Assembly: GCA_050246915.1 (NCBI GenBank)
Contig: JBFWVD010000141.1
Span: 1 to 9,607 of the forward strand
Direction of reading: 5' to 3'
Length of the DNA stretch: 9,607 bases
From: JBFWVD01 sp050246915
GTDB taxonomy: Bacteria > Actinomycetota > Acidimicrobiia > Acidimicrobiales > Ilumatobacteraceae
The position numbers and the translations under genes were made by a program. Shown here one piece after another: positions 1 through 6,286 of this stretch (within the stretch, counting starts at the first letter, position 1; each line of letters starts with the position of its first letter). The notes under the pieces were generated by a model. That model ran no database searches. It was not told where the DNA came from and was given only the letters and a program-made list of their open reading frames with translations.

Positions 1-1371
1 TCGATCATCGCCGGCGTGGATCCCCGGGTCGGCCTGTTCTCATCGTTCGTGATGGCCGTCTCGATCGCCTTCCTAGGCGGCCGCCCAGCGATGATCACCG
101 CCGCCACCGGTGCCATCGCACTTGTGATCGCTCCGGTAGCCCGCGACTACGGCATGGACTACTTCATCGCCACGGTCATCCTCGGCGGCATCTTCCAGGT
201 GATTCTGGGGCTGCTCGGCGTAGCCAAACTGATGCGATTCATTCCCCGAAGCGTGATGGTCGGGTTCGTGAACGCTCTGGCGATCTTGATCTTCATCGCC
301 CAACTGCCTCAGCTGCTCGGCGTTCCCTGGCTTGTATACCCGTTGGTGGCGATCGGGATCGCGATCATGGTGTTCATGCCGCGTTTGACGAAGGTCGTCC
401 CGGCTCCGCTTGTCGCGATCGTGCTCCTCACGGCAGCCACCGTGGTCTTCGGTTTCAGTGTCCCGAACGTCGGGGACCAGGGCGAGCTCCCCCGCAGCCT
501 CCCGCAGCTCTTCGTGCCGAACGTGCCGCTCACCTGGGAGACGTTCACGATCATTGCCCCATTCGCCGTCGCGATGGCACTCGTGGGTCTCCTCGAATCG
601 CTGATGACGGCGAAGCTGGTCGACGACATCACCGACACTCACTCGCGCAAGACGCGTGAATCCCTTGCGCAAGGAGCCGCCAACGTGCTCTCCGGCTTCT
701 TCGGAGGGATGGGCGGCTGCGCCATGATCGGCCAGACCATGATCAACGTCAAAGCCTCCGGCGCCCGAACCCGGATCTCCACCTTCCTCGCCGGCGTCTT
801 CTTGCTGATCCTGGTCGTCGCACTCGGCGACGTAGTGGCCATCATCCCCATGGCAGCCTTGGTCGCCGTAATGGTCATGGTCTCCGTTGCCACCTTCGAC
901 TGGCACAGCATCCGTCCCTCCACACTCAAGCGAATGCCCATCGGAGAGACGGTCGTCATGATCGCGACCGTCGGGGTGGTCGTAATCACCCATAACCTCG
1001 CGATCGGCGTCATCATCGGCGTCGGCGCCGCGATGATCATTTTCGCCAGACGCGTCGCCCACTTCGCCACAGTCGATCGCGCTCTCGACCCTCTCGCAGC
1101 CGTGCCCACGGTCAACTACACGGTCACCGGCGAACTGTTCTTCGCCTCGAGCAACGACCTCACCACGCAATTCGAGTACGCCGACGATCCGGGACGCGTG
1201 GTGATCGACATGTCGAACTCCCACATCTGGGATGCATCCACCGTCGCAGCTCTCGACGCGATCACGACTAAGTATGAAAAGCACGGCAAACGAGTCATCA
1301 TCGAGGGCATGAACGAAGCGAGCAGCCGAATCCACACCCGCCTCGCCGGAAAGCTCGGTGCCAGCCACTAG
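1..1371 (+). CDS. SulP family inorganic anion transporter with STAS domain, 5'-truncated by window edge
   Basis: This is a secondary transporter of the inner membrane, of the SulP (SLC26-like) family that moves sulfate, bicarbonate or other small anions; the substrate cannot be told from sequence. The frame is open from base 1, so the start lies outside the window; a GTG at 16 is internal. The first visible codons (SIIAGVDPRVGLFSSF) and the following GGRPAMITAATGA stretch are the family's conserved early membrane motifs, so roughly the first 40-60 residues are missing. About ten hydrophobic segments follow up to base ~1060. A cytoplasmic STAS domain then spans about 1090-1360; it keeps the core VVIDMSNSHIWDAST, although the usual regulatory DSSG-like serine motif reads DAST. 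The stop is TAG at 1369. The next gene on this strand begins 149 bases later, so co-transcription is uncertain. Confidence 0.93.
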   Translation, partial: SIIAGVDPRVGLFSSFVMAVSIAFLGGRPAMITAATGAIALVIAPVARDYGMDYFIATVILGGIFQVILGLLGVAKLMRFIPRSVMVGFVNALAILIFIAQLPQLLGVPWLVYPLVAIGIAIMVFMPRLTKVVPAPLVAIVLLTAATVVFGFSVPNVGDQGELPRSLPQLFVPNVPLTWETFTIIAPFAVAMALVGLLESLMTAKLVDDITDTHSRKTRESLAQGAANVLSGFFGGMGGCAMIGQTMINVKASGARTRISTFLAGVFLLILVVALGDVVAIIPMAALVAVMVMVSVATFDWHSIRPSTLKRMPIGETVVMIATVGVVVITHNLAIGVIIGVGAAMIIFARRVAHFATVDRALDPLAAVPTVNYTVTGELFFASSNDLTTQFEYADDPGRVVIDMSNSHIWDASTVAALDAITTKYEKHGKRVIIEGMNEASSRIHTRLAGKLGASH

Positions 1372-1520
1372 CGGTGCGCGGTCGCCCCACAACGATAAGT
1401 CGAACGGTCTTGACCACTCCGGATGATCTCTGCGGCGTTGGGGCCTGTCCCGGGGAATCATGTCGGGCCCCATGATCGCCCGGATGGAATGGTCAACCTT
1501 GTGGAGTCGTTGAAGAGACA
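1372..1520. other. Intergenic spacer between the SulP gene and the redoxin pair
   Basis: This is a 149-base non-coding gap. I see no convincing -35/-10 pair and no hairpin followed by a T-run that would mark a standard terminator. It is dominated by the nested inverted repeat at 1410-1496, listed separately. A weak purine-rich GAAGAGA (1512-1518) precedes the ATG at 1521 and could serve as its ribosome binding site, though it lies close to the start. Confidence 0.5.
1410..1496. repeat. Nested imperfect inverted repeat, about 87 bases
   Basis: Four complementary blocks occur in nested order. TTGACCA (1410-1416) pairs with TGGTCAA (1490-1496), TCCGG (1418-1422) with CCGGA (1480-1484), GATC (1425-1428) with GATC (1474-1477), and GGGGCC (1440-1445) with GGCCCC (1466-1471). 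An alternative local hairpin is ATCATG (1457-1462) with CATGAT (1471-1476). Together the four blocks could fold into one long interrupted stem. It has no T-run, so it is not a typical intrinsic terminator, and no target-site duplication was seen at its edges. It could be a structured leader, an operator or a remnant of a small mobile element, or chance in GC-rich DNA. Confidence 0.45.
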
Positions 1521-2044
1521 ATGAGCATCACCCCGGGCACCCTTCCTCCCCCGCTGTCCCTTCCCTTAGCGACCGGAGGATCAACCGTCGACCTTCCCTC
1601 GGAACCGGCGAGGGTGGACGCTTCACGCTCGTCGTGTTCTATCGCGGATTGCATTGCCCCGTGTGCCGTCGTCAGCTGAGCGAGCTGGACAGGCGGTTGG
1701 ATGAGCTTTCGGATGTCGGCGTGGGCAGAGTTGTCGCCGTCAGCATGGAATCTGCCGAACGCAGTACCGAAGTCGTAGAGCGGTGGAGGCTGTCGAACCT
1801 GCCCGTGGCGTACGGGCTTACCGAGGACGCCGCGCGCGCGTGGGGATTGTTCATCTCAACAGCCATCAAGGCCGGCGAGCCCGCGCGTTTCAGTGAGCCT
1901 GGGATTTTCGTCCTCGACTCCGATGGAACCGCGTACTGGAGCAGCGTGGCAAGCATGCCGTTCGGTCGCCCACCTTTGGACGACATCATCGGGGGCATCG
2001 TGTACGCCAACGAGCACGACTACCCTGCCCGGGGAGCCGCTTGA
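1521..2044 (+). pseudogene. AhpC/TSA peroxiredoxin-like protein, apparently frameshifted near the N-terminus
   Basis: This is a thioredoxin-fold protein of the 'peroxiredoxin-like' AhpC/TSA group, expected to reduce peroxides or disulfides through a CxxC pair in the cytoplasm. Two reading frames must be joined to get a normal protein. The ATG at 1521 gives MSITPGTLPPPLSLPLATGG followed by STVDLPSEP, a typical N-terminus. The core, FTLVVFYRGLHCPVCRRQL onward, lies in the -1 frame and runs to TGA at 2042-2044. That second frame has no ATG, GTG or TTG upstream of the GTG at 1634, which falls inside the first core beta-strand. Losing one G in the CCGG run around 1605-1608 would explain this: restoring it gives SEPGEGGRFTLVV. 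Left alone, the first frame ends at TGA 1678. The joined product is about 174 residues. It may be a true mutation or a base-calling error; no slippery heptamer for programmed -1 slippage was seen. The next redoxin starts 2 bases after its stop. Confidence 0.8.
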
Positions 2045-2046
2045 GA

Positions 2047-2631
2047 ATGAATCGAGAGCGAACCGAATCTCAGCGCCGCCTGAAGCCGGGAGACACCTTT
2101 CCCCGGCTGGAATTCGCGGGCGCTATCGGCGGTGTCGTCGCGATTCCGCCGGAACGCGGCTACATCCATGTGCAGCTGCGCCGGTTCGCGGGCTGCATGG
2201 TGTGCAACGTGCACCTGCGACAGGTGGTCCGACGGCTGCCAGATATTCGGGCTGCGGGCGTAGAGGAGGTCGTCGTGTTTCACTCGACCCAGCGGGAAGT
2301 TATCCGATACGAAAGCGAGCTGCCTCTGGTGGTCGTGGCCGACCCGAAGAAGGAGCTTTACCGTCGATTCGGGGTGGAGCGGTCGACCATGGCCCTGTTG
2401 GGCGCGTGGCGAACACTACCAAGGGCTGTGGTCGGGGCCGCGATGACCGCAGTGCGCACTGGGCAGCTGCCCCCGCTGTCACCGACAGGCGGTGAGCTGG
2501 GCCGTCCAGCAGACTTCCTTATCGACAAATCCGGCAGGGTGGTGGCCGTCAAGTACGGAACCCATGCAGGAGATCAGTGGTCGGTCGATGATCTTTTACG
2601 GATCGTCGCGGCGGACTCAGCCGAATCGTAA
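2047..2631 (+). CDS. Second peroxiredoxin-like (AhpC/TSA, thioredoxin-fold) protein with CMVC motif
   Basis: This 194-residue thioredoxin-fold protein is a likely cytoplasmic thiol oxidoreductase or peroxidase. The N-terminal PGDTFPRLEF block (residues 14-23) matches the redoxin entry strand. The segment LRRFAGCMVCNVHLR (44-58) carries the active-site CxxC (C50, C53). EEVVVFHS (73-80), PLVVVADPKKELYRRFGV (93-110) and PADFLIDKSGRVVAVKYG (154-171) are the later core strands of the fold, with the conserved ADP-x-x-x-LY turn. The physiological substrate is unknown. ATG 2047 was chosen; TTG 2041 is in frame but would overlap the preceding stop. GGGGAG (2031-2036) is a plausible ribosome binding site for either. 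The gene follows the first redoxin by 2 bases, so the two are surely one transcript. It is not a copy of its neighbour: apart from the motif region the sequences differ widely. Its last 58 bases overlap the convergent gene. Confidence 0.88.
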   Translation: MNRERTESQRRLKPGDTFPRLEFAGAIGGVVAIPPERGYIHVQLRRFAGCMVCNVHLRQVVRRLPDIRAAGVEEVVVFHSTQREVIRYESELPLVVVADPKKELYRRFGVERSTMALLGAWRTLPRAVVGAAMTAVRTGQLPPLSPTGGELGRPADFLIDKSGRVVAVKYGTHAGDQWSVDDLLRIVAADSAES

Positions 2632-3011
2632 GAGTCTTGGCGCGCATCCTGTGGGACGATCGCGATGATTAGCCCAAGAACCGCACCAATCGTGATCGCT
2701 CCAACGAGCTCTCCCAATGGCGTAACGGTCGAAGTGAACGTCGGGCCATGCGCCCACCCCGCAGCAGCAATTACGGCCGCAGCGATAGCTGCTCCTGCCA
2801 CGCCGATCGCAATACTCATGGCTGCCCAGGGGAAGGGCAGACGGCCTGAGTGGGCTATGCGCGCTACTGCTGGCGCCGCCAGCACGGCGATCAGCGGCGA
2901 CAGGTGGTAATTGGTTGTCGGGTTCAGTGCCGCGAGTCCTGTCCACAGCACCGCCACCGCGACGGTTGCCAGCGCTCCAATCAGGAGAGCCCGGCGTGTG
3001 GACCTAGGCAT
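2574..3011 (-). CDS. Small four-helix membrane protein of unknown function
   Basis: I do not recognise a named family. The 145-residue product has a short basic N-terminus (MPRSTRR) and four hydrophobic segments at about residues 8-28, 36-52, 63-84 and 99-119. A hydrophilic, mixed-charge tail of about 25 residues (QDARQDSYDSAESAATIRKR) follows. It is probably an inner-membrane protein with both ends in the cytoplasm. ATG 3011 overlaps the stop of the upstream hydrolase-OsmC gene by 8 bases, which suggests translational coupling. A TTG at 3029 would add six residues and a longer overlap. It is the last gene of the four-gene Crp/Fnr operon. Its 3' end overlaps the convergent redoxin by 58 bases. 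Coding in this frame is supported by clean alternation of hydrophobic helices and loops and by the coupled start. Confidence 0.75.
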   Translation of the reverse strand: MPRSTRRALLIGALATVAVAVLWTGLAALNPTTNYHLSPLIAVLAAPAVARIAHSGRLPFPWAAMSIAIGVAGAAIAAAVIAAAGWAHGPTFTSTVTPLGELVGAITIGAVLGLIIAIVPQDARQDSYDSAESAATIRKRSSTDH

Positions 3012-4260
3012 GTGACTGTCCGGCTGCAATTCGAGTCAACACATTCACGTTGTTGTGGAGCGTTCGGTGGACTGGGCACTTGTCGGCGATCGCGAGGAGC
3101 GAGTCACGCTGCTCGTCTGACAGCTCTCCGTGCACCACGATGGTGCGTTCGATCTGCTCCATCACCGAAGGCGCCGTGTCGCAGGTGGCGCAGTCTTCGG
3201 CATGCACACGACTGTGCTTGAGGGTCACCTCAACCCTGTCTAGCGGCCACTTCTTACGCTGTGCGTACATCCGCAATGTCATCGAAGTGCACGCGCCCAG
3301 GCCCGCGAGCAGCAGGTCGTAGGGCGACATTCCAGTTCCAGCCCCGATCGGTTCCGGCTCGTCCGCCAAGATCGTGTGCCCGGCGGTGCTAATCGTCTGC
3401 CCATACGGGCCGGTGCCGTTCTCCGTGACACGTACCGTTCCCGGTTCCAGGTCGACTGAGCCTGTGTCGGCGAGAACCTCCGTCTGCAGGGACGGGACGT
3501 AGCGTTTGACCCAGGCGGCGATCATGTCAGCGGCGAACTCGGCATCCGCAGCTTGGGTCAATAAATGGTCGGCACCGTCCAATGCAACAAACGATTTGGG
3601 GTGGTGCGCGGCATCGAAAATCTCGCGGGCGTTGTCGATCGACACGGTCTGGTCGGTGGGAGAATGCAATACCAACAGGGCTGTAGGAAGGTTCGCGATC
3701 CGCTCGTGTTGGCTGTGGGAATCGAGGTCATCTAGGAACTGCCGGCCGACGCGAAACGGTCGCCCGCCGAGACTGATCTCCACGCTTTCCGAACTGCCAA
3801 GTCCCGCGAGTTGATGACCGATGAGGCCCAACACGTGTCCGGGGTCAGCTGGGGCGCCGATCGTGACTACCGCACGGACGTCGGGGATCGCCGCGGCCGC
3901 GGCGAGTACGGCGGCTCCGCCGAGAGAGTGACCAATGAGGATGCTCGGCGCCCGGCGGGTGGTGGCCAAGAATGTTGCGGCGCGCACCAGATCCTCCACG
4001 TTGGACATGAAATTGGTGTTGCCGAAGTCTCCGCCGGACTGACCCAGGCCGGTGAAGTCGAAACGCAGGACGGCGATCCCAGCTGCCGTCAGAGCCCGCG
4101 AGATGCGGGTGGCGGCGATGGCATCTTTGCCGCAGGTGAAGCAGTGGGCGAACAGCGCGTAGGCGCTCGGTTCTCCCGCTGGAAGCTCCAGCCGGCCGGC
4201 CAGTGGTGTGCCCTGCGAGCCGGGGAACTCGACCCGTTCCGGCGTCCGAACGCCCGGCAT
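3004..4260 (-). CDS. Fused alpha/beta hydrolase - OsmC family protein
   Basis: This 418-residue cytoplasmic protein joins two enzymes. Residues ~8-255 form an alpha/beta hydrolase. FAHCFTCGKD (37-46) is the oxyanion-side loop, RFDFTGLGQSGG (66-77) a conserved turn, GHSLGG (110-115) the nucleophile elbow with S112, and the likely acid and base are D203 (HSPTDQTV) and H232 (GADHLL). Residues ~265-415 form an OsmC/Ohr-like domain. Its peroxidatic cysteine is probably C324 (GACTSMTLRMYAQRKKW) and its partner C395 (DKCPVHRTL), with an extra CATC pair at C357/C360. OsmC domains reduce organic hydroperoxides using thiols. Known fusions of this architecture are annotated as bifunctional hydrolase/OsmC proteins, but the natural substrate is unclear. 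The start ATG 4260 lies 3 bases after the Crp/Fnr stop and lacks a strong ribosome binding site, so coupling is likely. No key residue is obviously missing. Confidence 0.93.
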   Translation of the reverse strand: MPGVRTPERVEFPGSQGTPLAGRLELPAGEPSAYALFAHCFTCGKDAIAATRISRALTAAGIAVLRFDFTGLGQSGGDFGNTNFMSNVEDLVRAATFLATTRRAPSILIGHSLGGAAVLAAAAAIPDVRAVVTIGAPADPGHVLGLIGHQLAGLGSSESVEISLGGRPFRVGRQFLDDLDSHSQHERIANLPTALLVLHSPTDQTVSIDNAREIFDAAHHPKSFVALDGADHLLTQAADAEFAADMIAAWVKRYVPSLQTEVLADTGSVDLEPGTVRVTENGTGPYGQTISTAGHTILADEPEPIGAGTGMSPYDLLLAGLGACTSMTLRMYAQRKKWPLDRVEVTLKHSRVHAEDCATCDTAPSVMEQIERTIVVHGELSDEQRDSLLAIADKCPVHRTLHNNVNVLTRIAAGQSHA

Positions 4261-4263
4261 GGT

Positions 4264-5031
4264 CTATGCCATCCGTTTGGAGAGGATGGTGAGTCCGTCG
4301 AGGTCGGTGAGGATGATGCGTCCGCGGGCTTGGCGGATGAGGCCGCGGGTGGCGAGGTCGGCCATGGTTTTGCTGGTGGATTCGCGGGTGGCGCCGAGCA
4401 GGCCGGCGAGTTGGTCGTGGGTGAGTCGTACGGTGACGTGCCCGAGCCGGGAGATGCGTTGCGTGCCGGCGAGGCGGACGAGGGTGCTGGCGGTGCGGGC
4501 GATCAGCGGTCGTAGGGCGAGGTCGGTGAGTCGTTCTTCGAGTCGGGCGACTTGGTCGCCGAGGTAGCGGGAGATGCGGATCGCGATCCGCGGGTCGGAG
4601 AGCATGTGTCGTTCGACGTCCTGCACGCTGAGTTGGCAGATCTGGGTGTCTTCGATGGCTTCGGCGTAGTTGTCGTACATGCGTTGGCCGACGAGCAGCA
4701 TCTCGCCGAACACGGCCCCGGGTTCCAGGATCGCCATCGTGAGCGCTTTGCCGTCTTCGGTGACGCGGAAGATGCGAACCCGACCCTTCTTGAGGATGAA
4801 CAGGGCGGTGATCGGCTGGCTCTGGCTGAAGACGATGTCGCCGTTGCCGAACGAGCGGGCCGGGGCCATCCGGTCGAACGCGGCGATCTCCTCCGCGGAC
4901 AGGTCGGCGAACAGCTCGACCTCGCTGAGGCAACTGAACGGTTCGGACCCGGCTGCCTGCAATGGATTGATCTCCCGTTCGTCCGGCGACCAGGGGCGCC
5001 GGTCACCCGAGGGTGCCGACGCCACCTCCAT
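4264..5031 (-). CDS. Crp/Fnr family transcriptional regulator
   Basis: This is a DNA-binding regulator of 255 residues. A cyclic-nucleotide-binding-like beta-barrel spans ~35-150, with GNGDIVFSQSQP (62-73), FILKKGRVRIFR (78-89) and PGAVFGEML (104-112). A dimerisation helix covers ~148-185, and a winged helix-turn-helix ~195-250, with recognition helix GATRESTSKTM (213-223). The phosphate-binding Arg-Ser pair of E. coli CRP seems replaced by Tyr-Asp (RMYDNYAEA, 117-125), so cAMP binding is doubtful. The four-cysteine FNR iron-sulfur pattern is absent. The recognition helix keeps the R-E pair (R216, E217) used by CRP for TGTGA-type half-sites. ATG 5031 was chosen because GGAAG (5040-5044) sits 8 bases upstream; ATG 5049 or 5046 would add five or six residues but have no such site. 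It lies between the Met-rich membrane gene (31 bases) and hydrolase-OsmC (3 bases), and probably regulates this operon. Confidence 0.92.
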   Translation of the reverse strand: MEVASAPSGDRRPWSPDEREINPLQAAGSEPFSCLSEVELFADLSAEEIAAFDRMAPARSFGNGDIVFSQSQPITALFILKKGRVRIFRVTEDGKALTMAILEPGAVFGEMLLVGQRMYDNYAEAIEDTQICQLSVQDVERHMLSDPRIAIRISRYLGDQVARLEERLTDLALRPLIARTASTLVRLAGTQRISRLGHVTVRLTHDQLAGLLGATRESTSKTMADLATRGLIRQARGRIILTDLDGLTILSKRMA

Positions 5032-5062
5032 GGCGCATGCTTCCATCATCGACGGTGGGTGT

Positions 5063-5518
5063 TCATCCGCGGCGGTGCTTGAGGATCCTCACAGCGACGA
5101 TTCCGAGAATCGCGCCGTAGATGAGGTGACCCATGAGCGAGAACAGGGCGGTCGTGTCGATCGCGAACAGCGGCATGCCGAACATCATCGGCATCACCAT
5201 GAGCGGTCCCAGAACCCACCAGACCGCCCCGTACCCCATCCCGACCACGAGTCCGCGCGGGTAGCTGGTGAGCAGCAGGTTGCCGAACAGCACCGTCAGG
5301 CCCAGCCCGATCATGATCGACATGCCGATGTGGATGATGAAACCGACAACCGGTGAGGTCGATCCGACCATCGAGGCGATCACCGGCAACATCCCCATCA
5401 TCGCCATGAGGATGCCGAACATGATTCCGCCGGCGACACCGCCGATCACCCCGGCGAGGGCGCGGCGACCCAGAGTCGCGGTGCCGCGGGTGCCGGTGAG
5501 TGCGGAAGTAGAAGTCAT
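5063..5518 (-). CDS. Methionine-rich four-helix membrane protein, function unknown
   Basis: This is a 151-residue integral membrane protein without a recognised enzymatic motif. After a polar N-terminus (MTSTSALTGTRGTATLGRR) come four hydrophobic segments at about residues 20-45, 57-80, 88-117 and 122-145, and a short basic tail (KHRRG). Glycine zippers (GVIGGVAGGIMFG, 23-35) suggest tight helix packing. Sixteen of 151 residues are methionine, clustered as MAMMGM (38-43) and MVMPMMFGM (107-115), with H63 and H131 also inside the membrane region. The start ATG 5518 is chosen over upstream extensions because GAAAGGA (5527-5533) lies 8 bases before it, and the extension to 5605 is arginine/cysteine-rich and unlike coding sequence. 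It is the first gene of the Crp/Fnr operon and so lies next to the promoter. Any metal role is speculation from the methionine clusters. Confidence 0.82.
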   Translation of the reverse strand: MTSTSALTGTRGTATLGRRALAGVIGGVAGGIMFGILMAMMGMLPVIASMVGSTSPVVGFIIHIGMSIMIGLGLTVLFGNLLLTSYPRGLVVGMGYGAVWWVLGPLMVMPMMFGMPLFAIDTTALFSLMGHLIYGAILGIVAVRILKHRRG

Positions 5519-5653
5519 CGTTGAAGTCCTTTCAAGCAGGGGTGTGTAACAACGCCTGACGGTACTGCCGCACCCGAACCGCCTTCTGCGACCTGGGACA
5601 CACAACGCGAAACCGGATCGAGCGTGCAGCGGGATGTGGCCGGTTAGGAATAG
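5519..5653 (-). promoter_or_regulatory. Intergenic region expected to hold the promoter of the Crp/Fnr operon
   Basis: This 135-base gap separates the methyltransferase stop from the first gene of the Crp/Fnr operon, both on the minus strand. AACCGG (5611-5616) and CCGGTT (5640-5645) could form a 6-base-pair stem with a 23-base loop just after the methyltransferase, but no T-run follows. TGTGT (5543-5547) and ACACA (5598-5602) are inverted CRP-like half-sites about 50 bases apart. No convincing -35/-10 pair was found by eye. The promoter assignment rests on position. Confidence 0.4.
5527..5533 (-). promoter_or_regulatory. Ribosome binding site of the Met-rich membrane protein gene
   Basis: GAAAGGA on the minus strand sits 8 bases before ATG 5518. 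It is the best Shine-Dalgarno match in this operon and fixes the start of the first gene, ruling out the long N-terminal extension to 5605. Confidence 0.75.
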
Positions 5654-6286
5654 CTAGGGGATCGTCGCGGCGGCCGCCACGACGTGCCCGCCGCGAACGA
5701 TGACTTCTCGGTAGTCGTCGCCGGACGTCTGCAGCACATTCCACGGGTGGGCGTCGATGTCGGACCGCCCCACCCAGCACGCTAGCTGCGCCAGCGGGCC
5801 CAAGACCGTTGCCGCCCCGGTCGGGCGTTGCATGTCGACGATCGCGGCCCGGCCCCCGGAACGCAGGAGGTCGCGCATGCGGTCCCACGCGGCGGACCAG
5901 TCGTCGATGACACTCAGTGAATAGGTCGCGATGACCGCATCCACCCGGCCGACACCGACGTCGATCACGGTGAAGTCCGTCGCGTCCGCGTGCACGGTGG
6001 TCACGTTCGACCACCCGTGCTTCGTGACTCGTTTGTCGGCGACCTCGAGCATTGCGGCGCTCCGATCGAGCCCGATGACCCGCCCGGTCGCCCCGACCGC
6101 CTCAATCAGCAACGGGAAGTTCAGCCCGGTGCCGCACCCGACATCCAACACCGTCTCCCCCGGCCGAAGGCTCAGGAGGTGAACCCCGGCTTCGCGACCC
6201 CGCCGATAGATCAGCGCCTCACCGGAGAGAACGTCGTACAGGCCGGCACCGCGGTCGTAGATCCAGCTCATCGGCACTCGGCTCAT
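5654..6286 (-). CDS. Class I SAM-dependent methyltransferase
   Basis: This is a 210-residue cytoplasmic methyltransferase of the UbiE/Methyltransf_11-25 type; the acceptor substrate is unknown. SAM-binding motif I is VLDVGCGTGLNFP (47-59), followed by the acidic ribose-binding residue in RVIGLDRSAAML (69-80; D74). HADATDF (99-105) is motif II-like, and VDAVIATYSLSVIDDW (115-130) and LLRSGGRAAIVDMQRP (140-155) complete the Rossmann core. The N-terminal MSWIYDRGAGLYDVLSG (6-22) is the usual 'Y-D' entry helix. ATG 6286 was chosen because it overlaps the upstream stop as ATGA, a classic coupled start; ATG 6271 is an alternative. The gene is third in the GH15 - FMN oxidoreductase - methyltransferase set. 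Membrane lipids, quinones or small xenobiotics are common substrates for this group, but nothing here selects one. Confidence 0.92.
   Translation of the reverse strand: MSRVPMSWIYDRGAGLYDVLSGEALIYRRGREAGVHLLSLRPGETVLDVGCGTGLNFPLLIEAVGATGRVIGLDRSAAMLEVADKRVTKHGWSNVTTVHADATDFTVIDVGVGRVDAVIATYSLSVIDDWSAAWDRMRDLLRSGGRAAIVDMQRPTGAATVLGPLAQLACWVGRSDIDAHPWNVLQTSGDDYREVIVRGGHVVAAAATIP

Noticed and set aside
1410..1415. TTGACC as a -35 promoter box for the redoxin genes
   Set aside because: No acceptable -10 box lies 16-18 bases downstream, and the element is one arm of the inverted repeat.
73..1521. Long minus-strand open frame (482 codons) opposite the SulP gene
   Set aside because: Its translation is rich in Asp, His, Arg and Gly with no domain or hydrophobic pattern; it is the antisense shadow of a clear transporter gene.
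1521..1680. Programmed -1 frameshifting as the explanation for the split redoxin
   Set aside because: No slippery heptamer with a downstream structure was seen in the stretch where the frame must change; a one-base deletion or base-calling error is simpler.
3845..4933. Long minus-strand open frame (362 codons) across the Crp/Fnr and hydrolase genes
   Set aside because: The product is dominated by Arg, Pro and His, typical of a shifted frame in GC-rich DNA; the real Crp/Fnr and hydrolase frames cover the same bases.
5519..5605. N-terminal extension of the Met-rich membrane protein to 5605
   Set aside because: The extra residues are Arg/Cys-rich, and a good ribosome binding site lies directly before the internal ATG 5518.
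5611..5645. Intrinsic terminator after the methyltransferase
   Set aside because: The AACCGG/CCGGTT stem has a 23-base loop and no following T-run, so it is too weak to list as a terminator.
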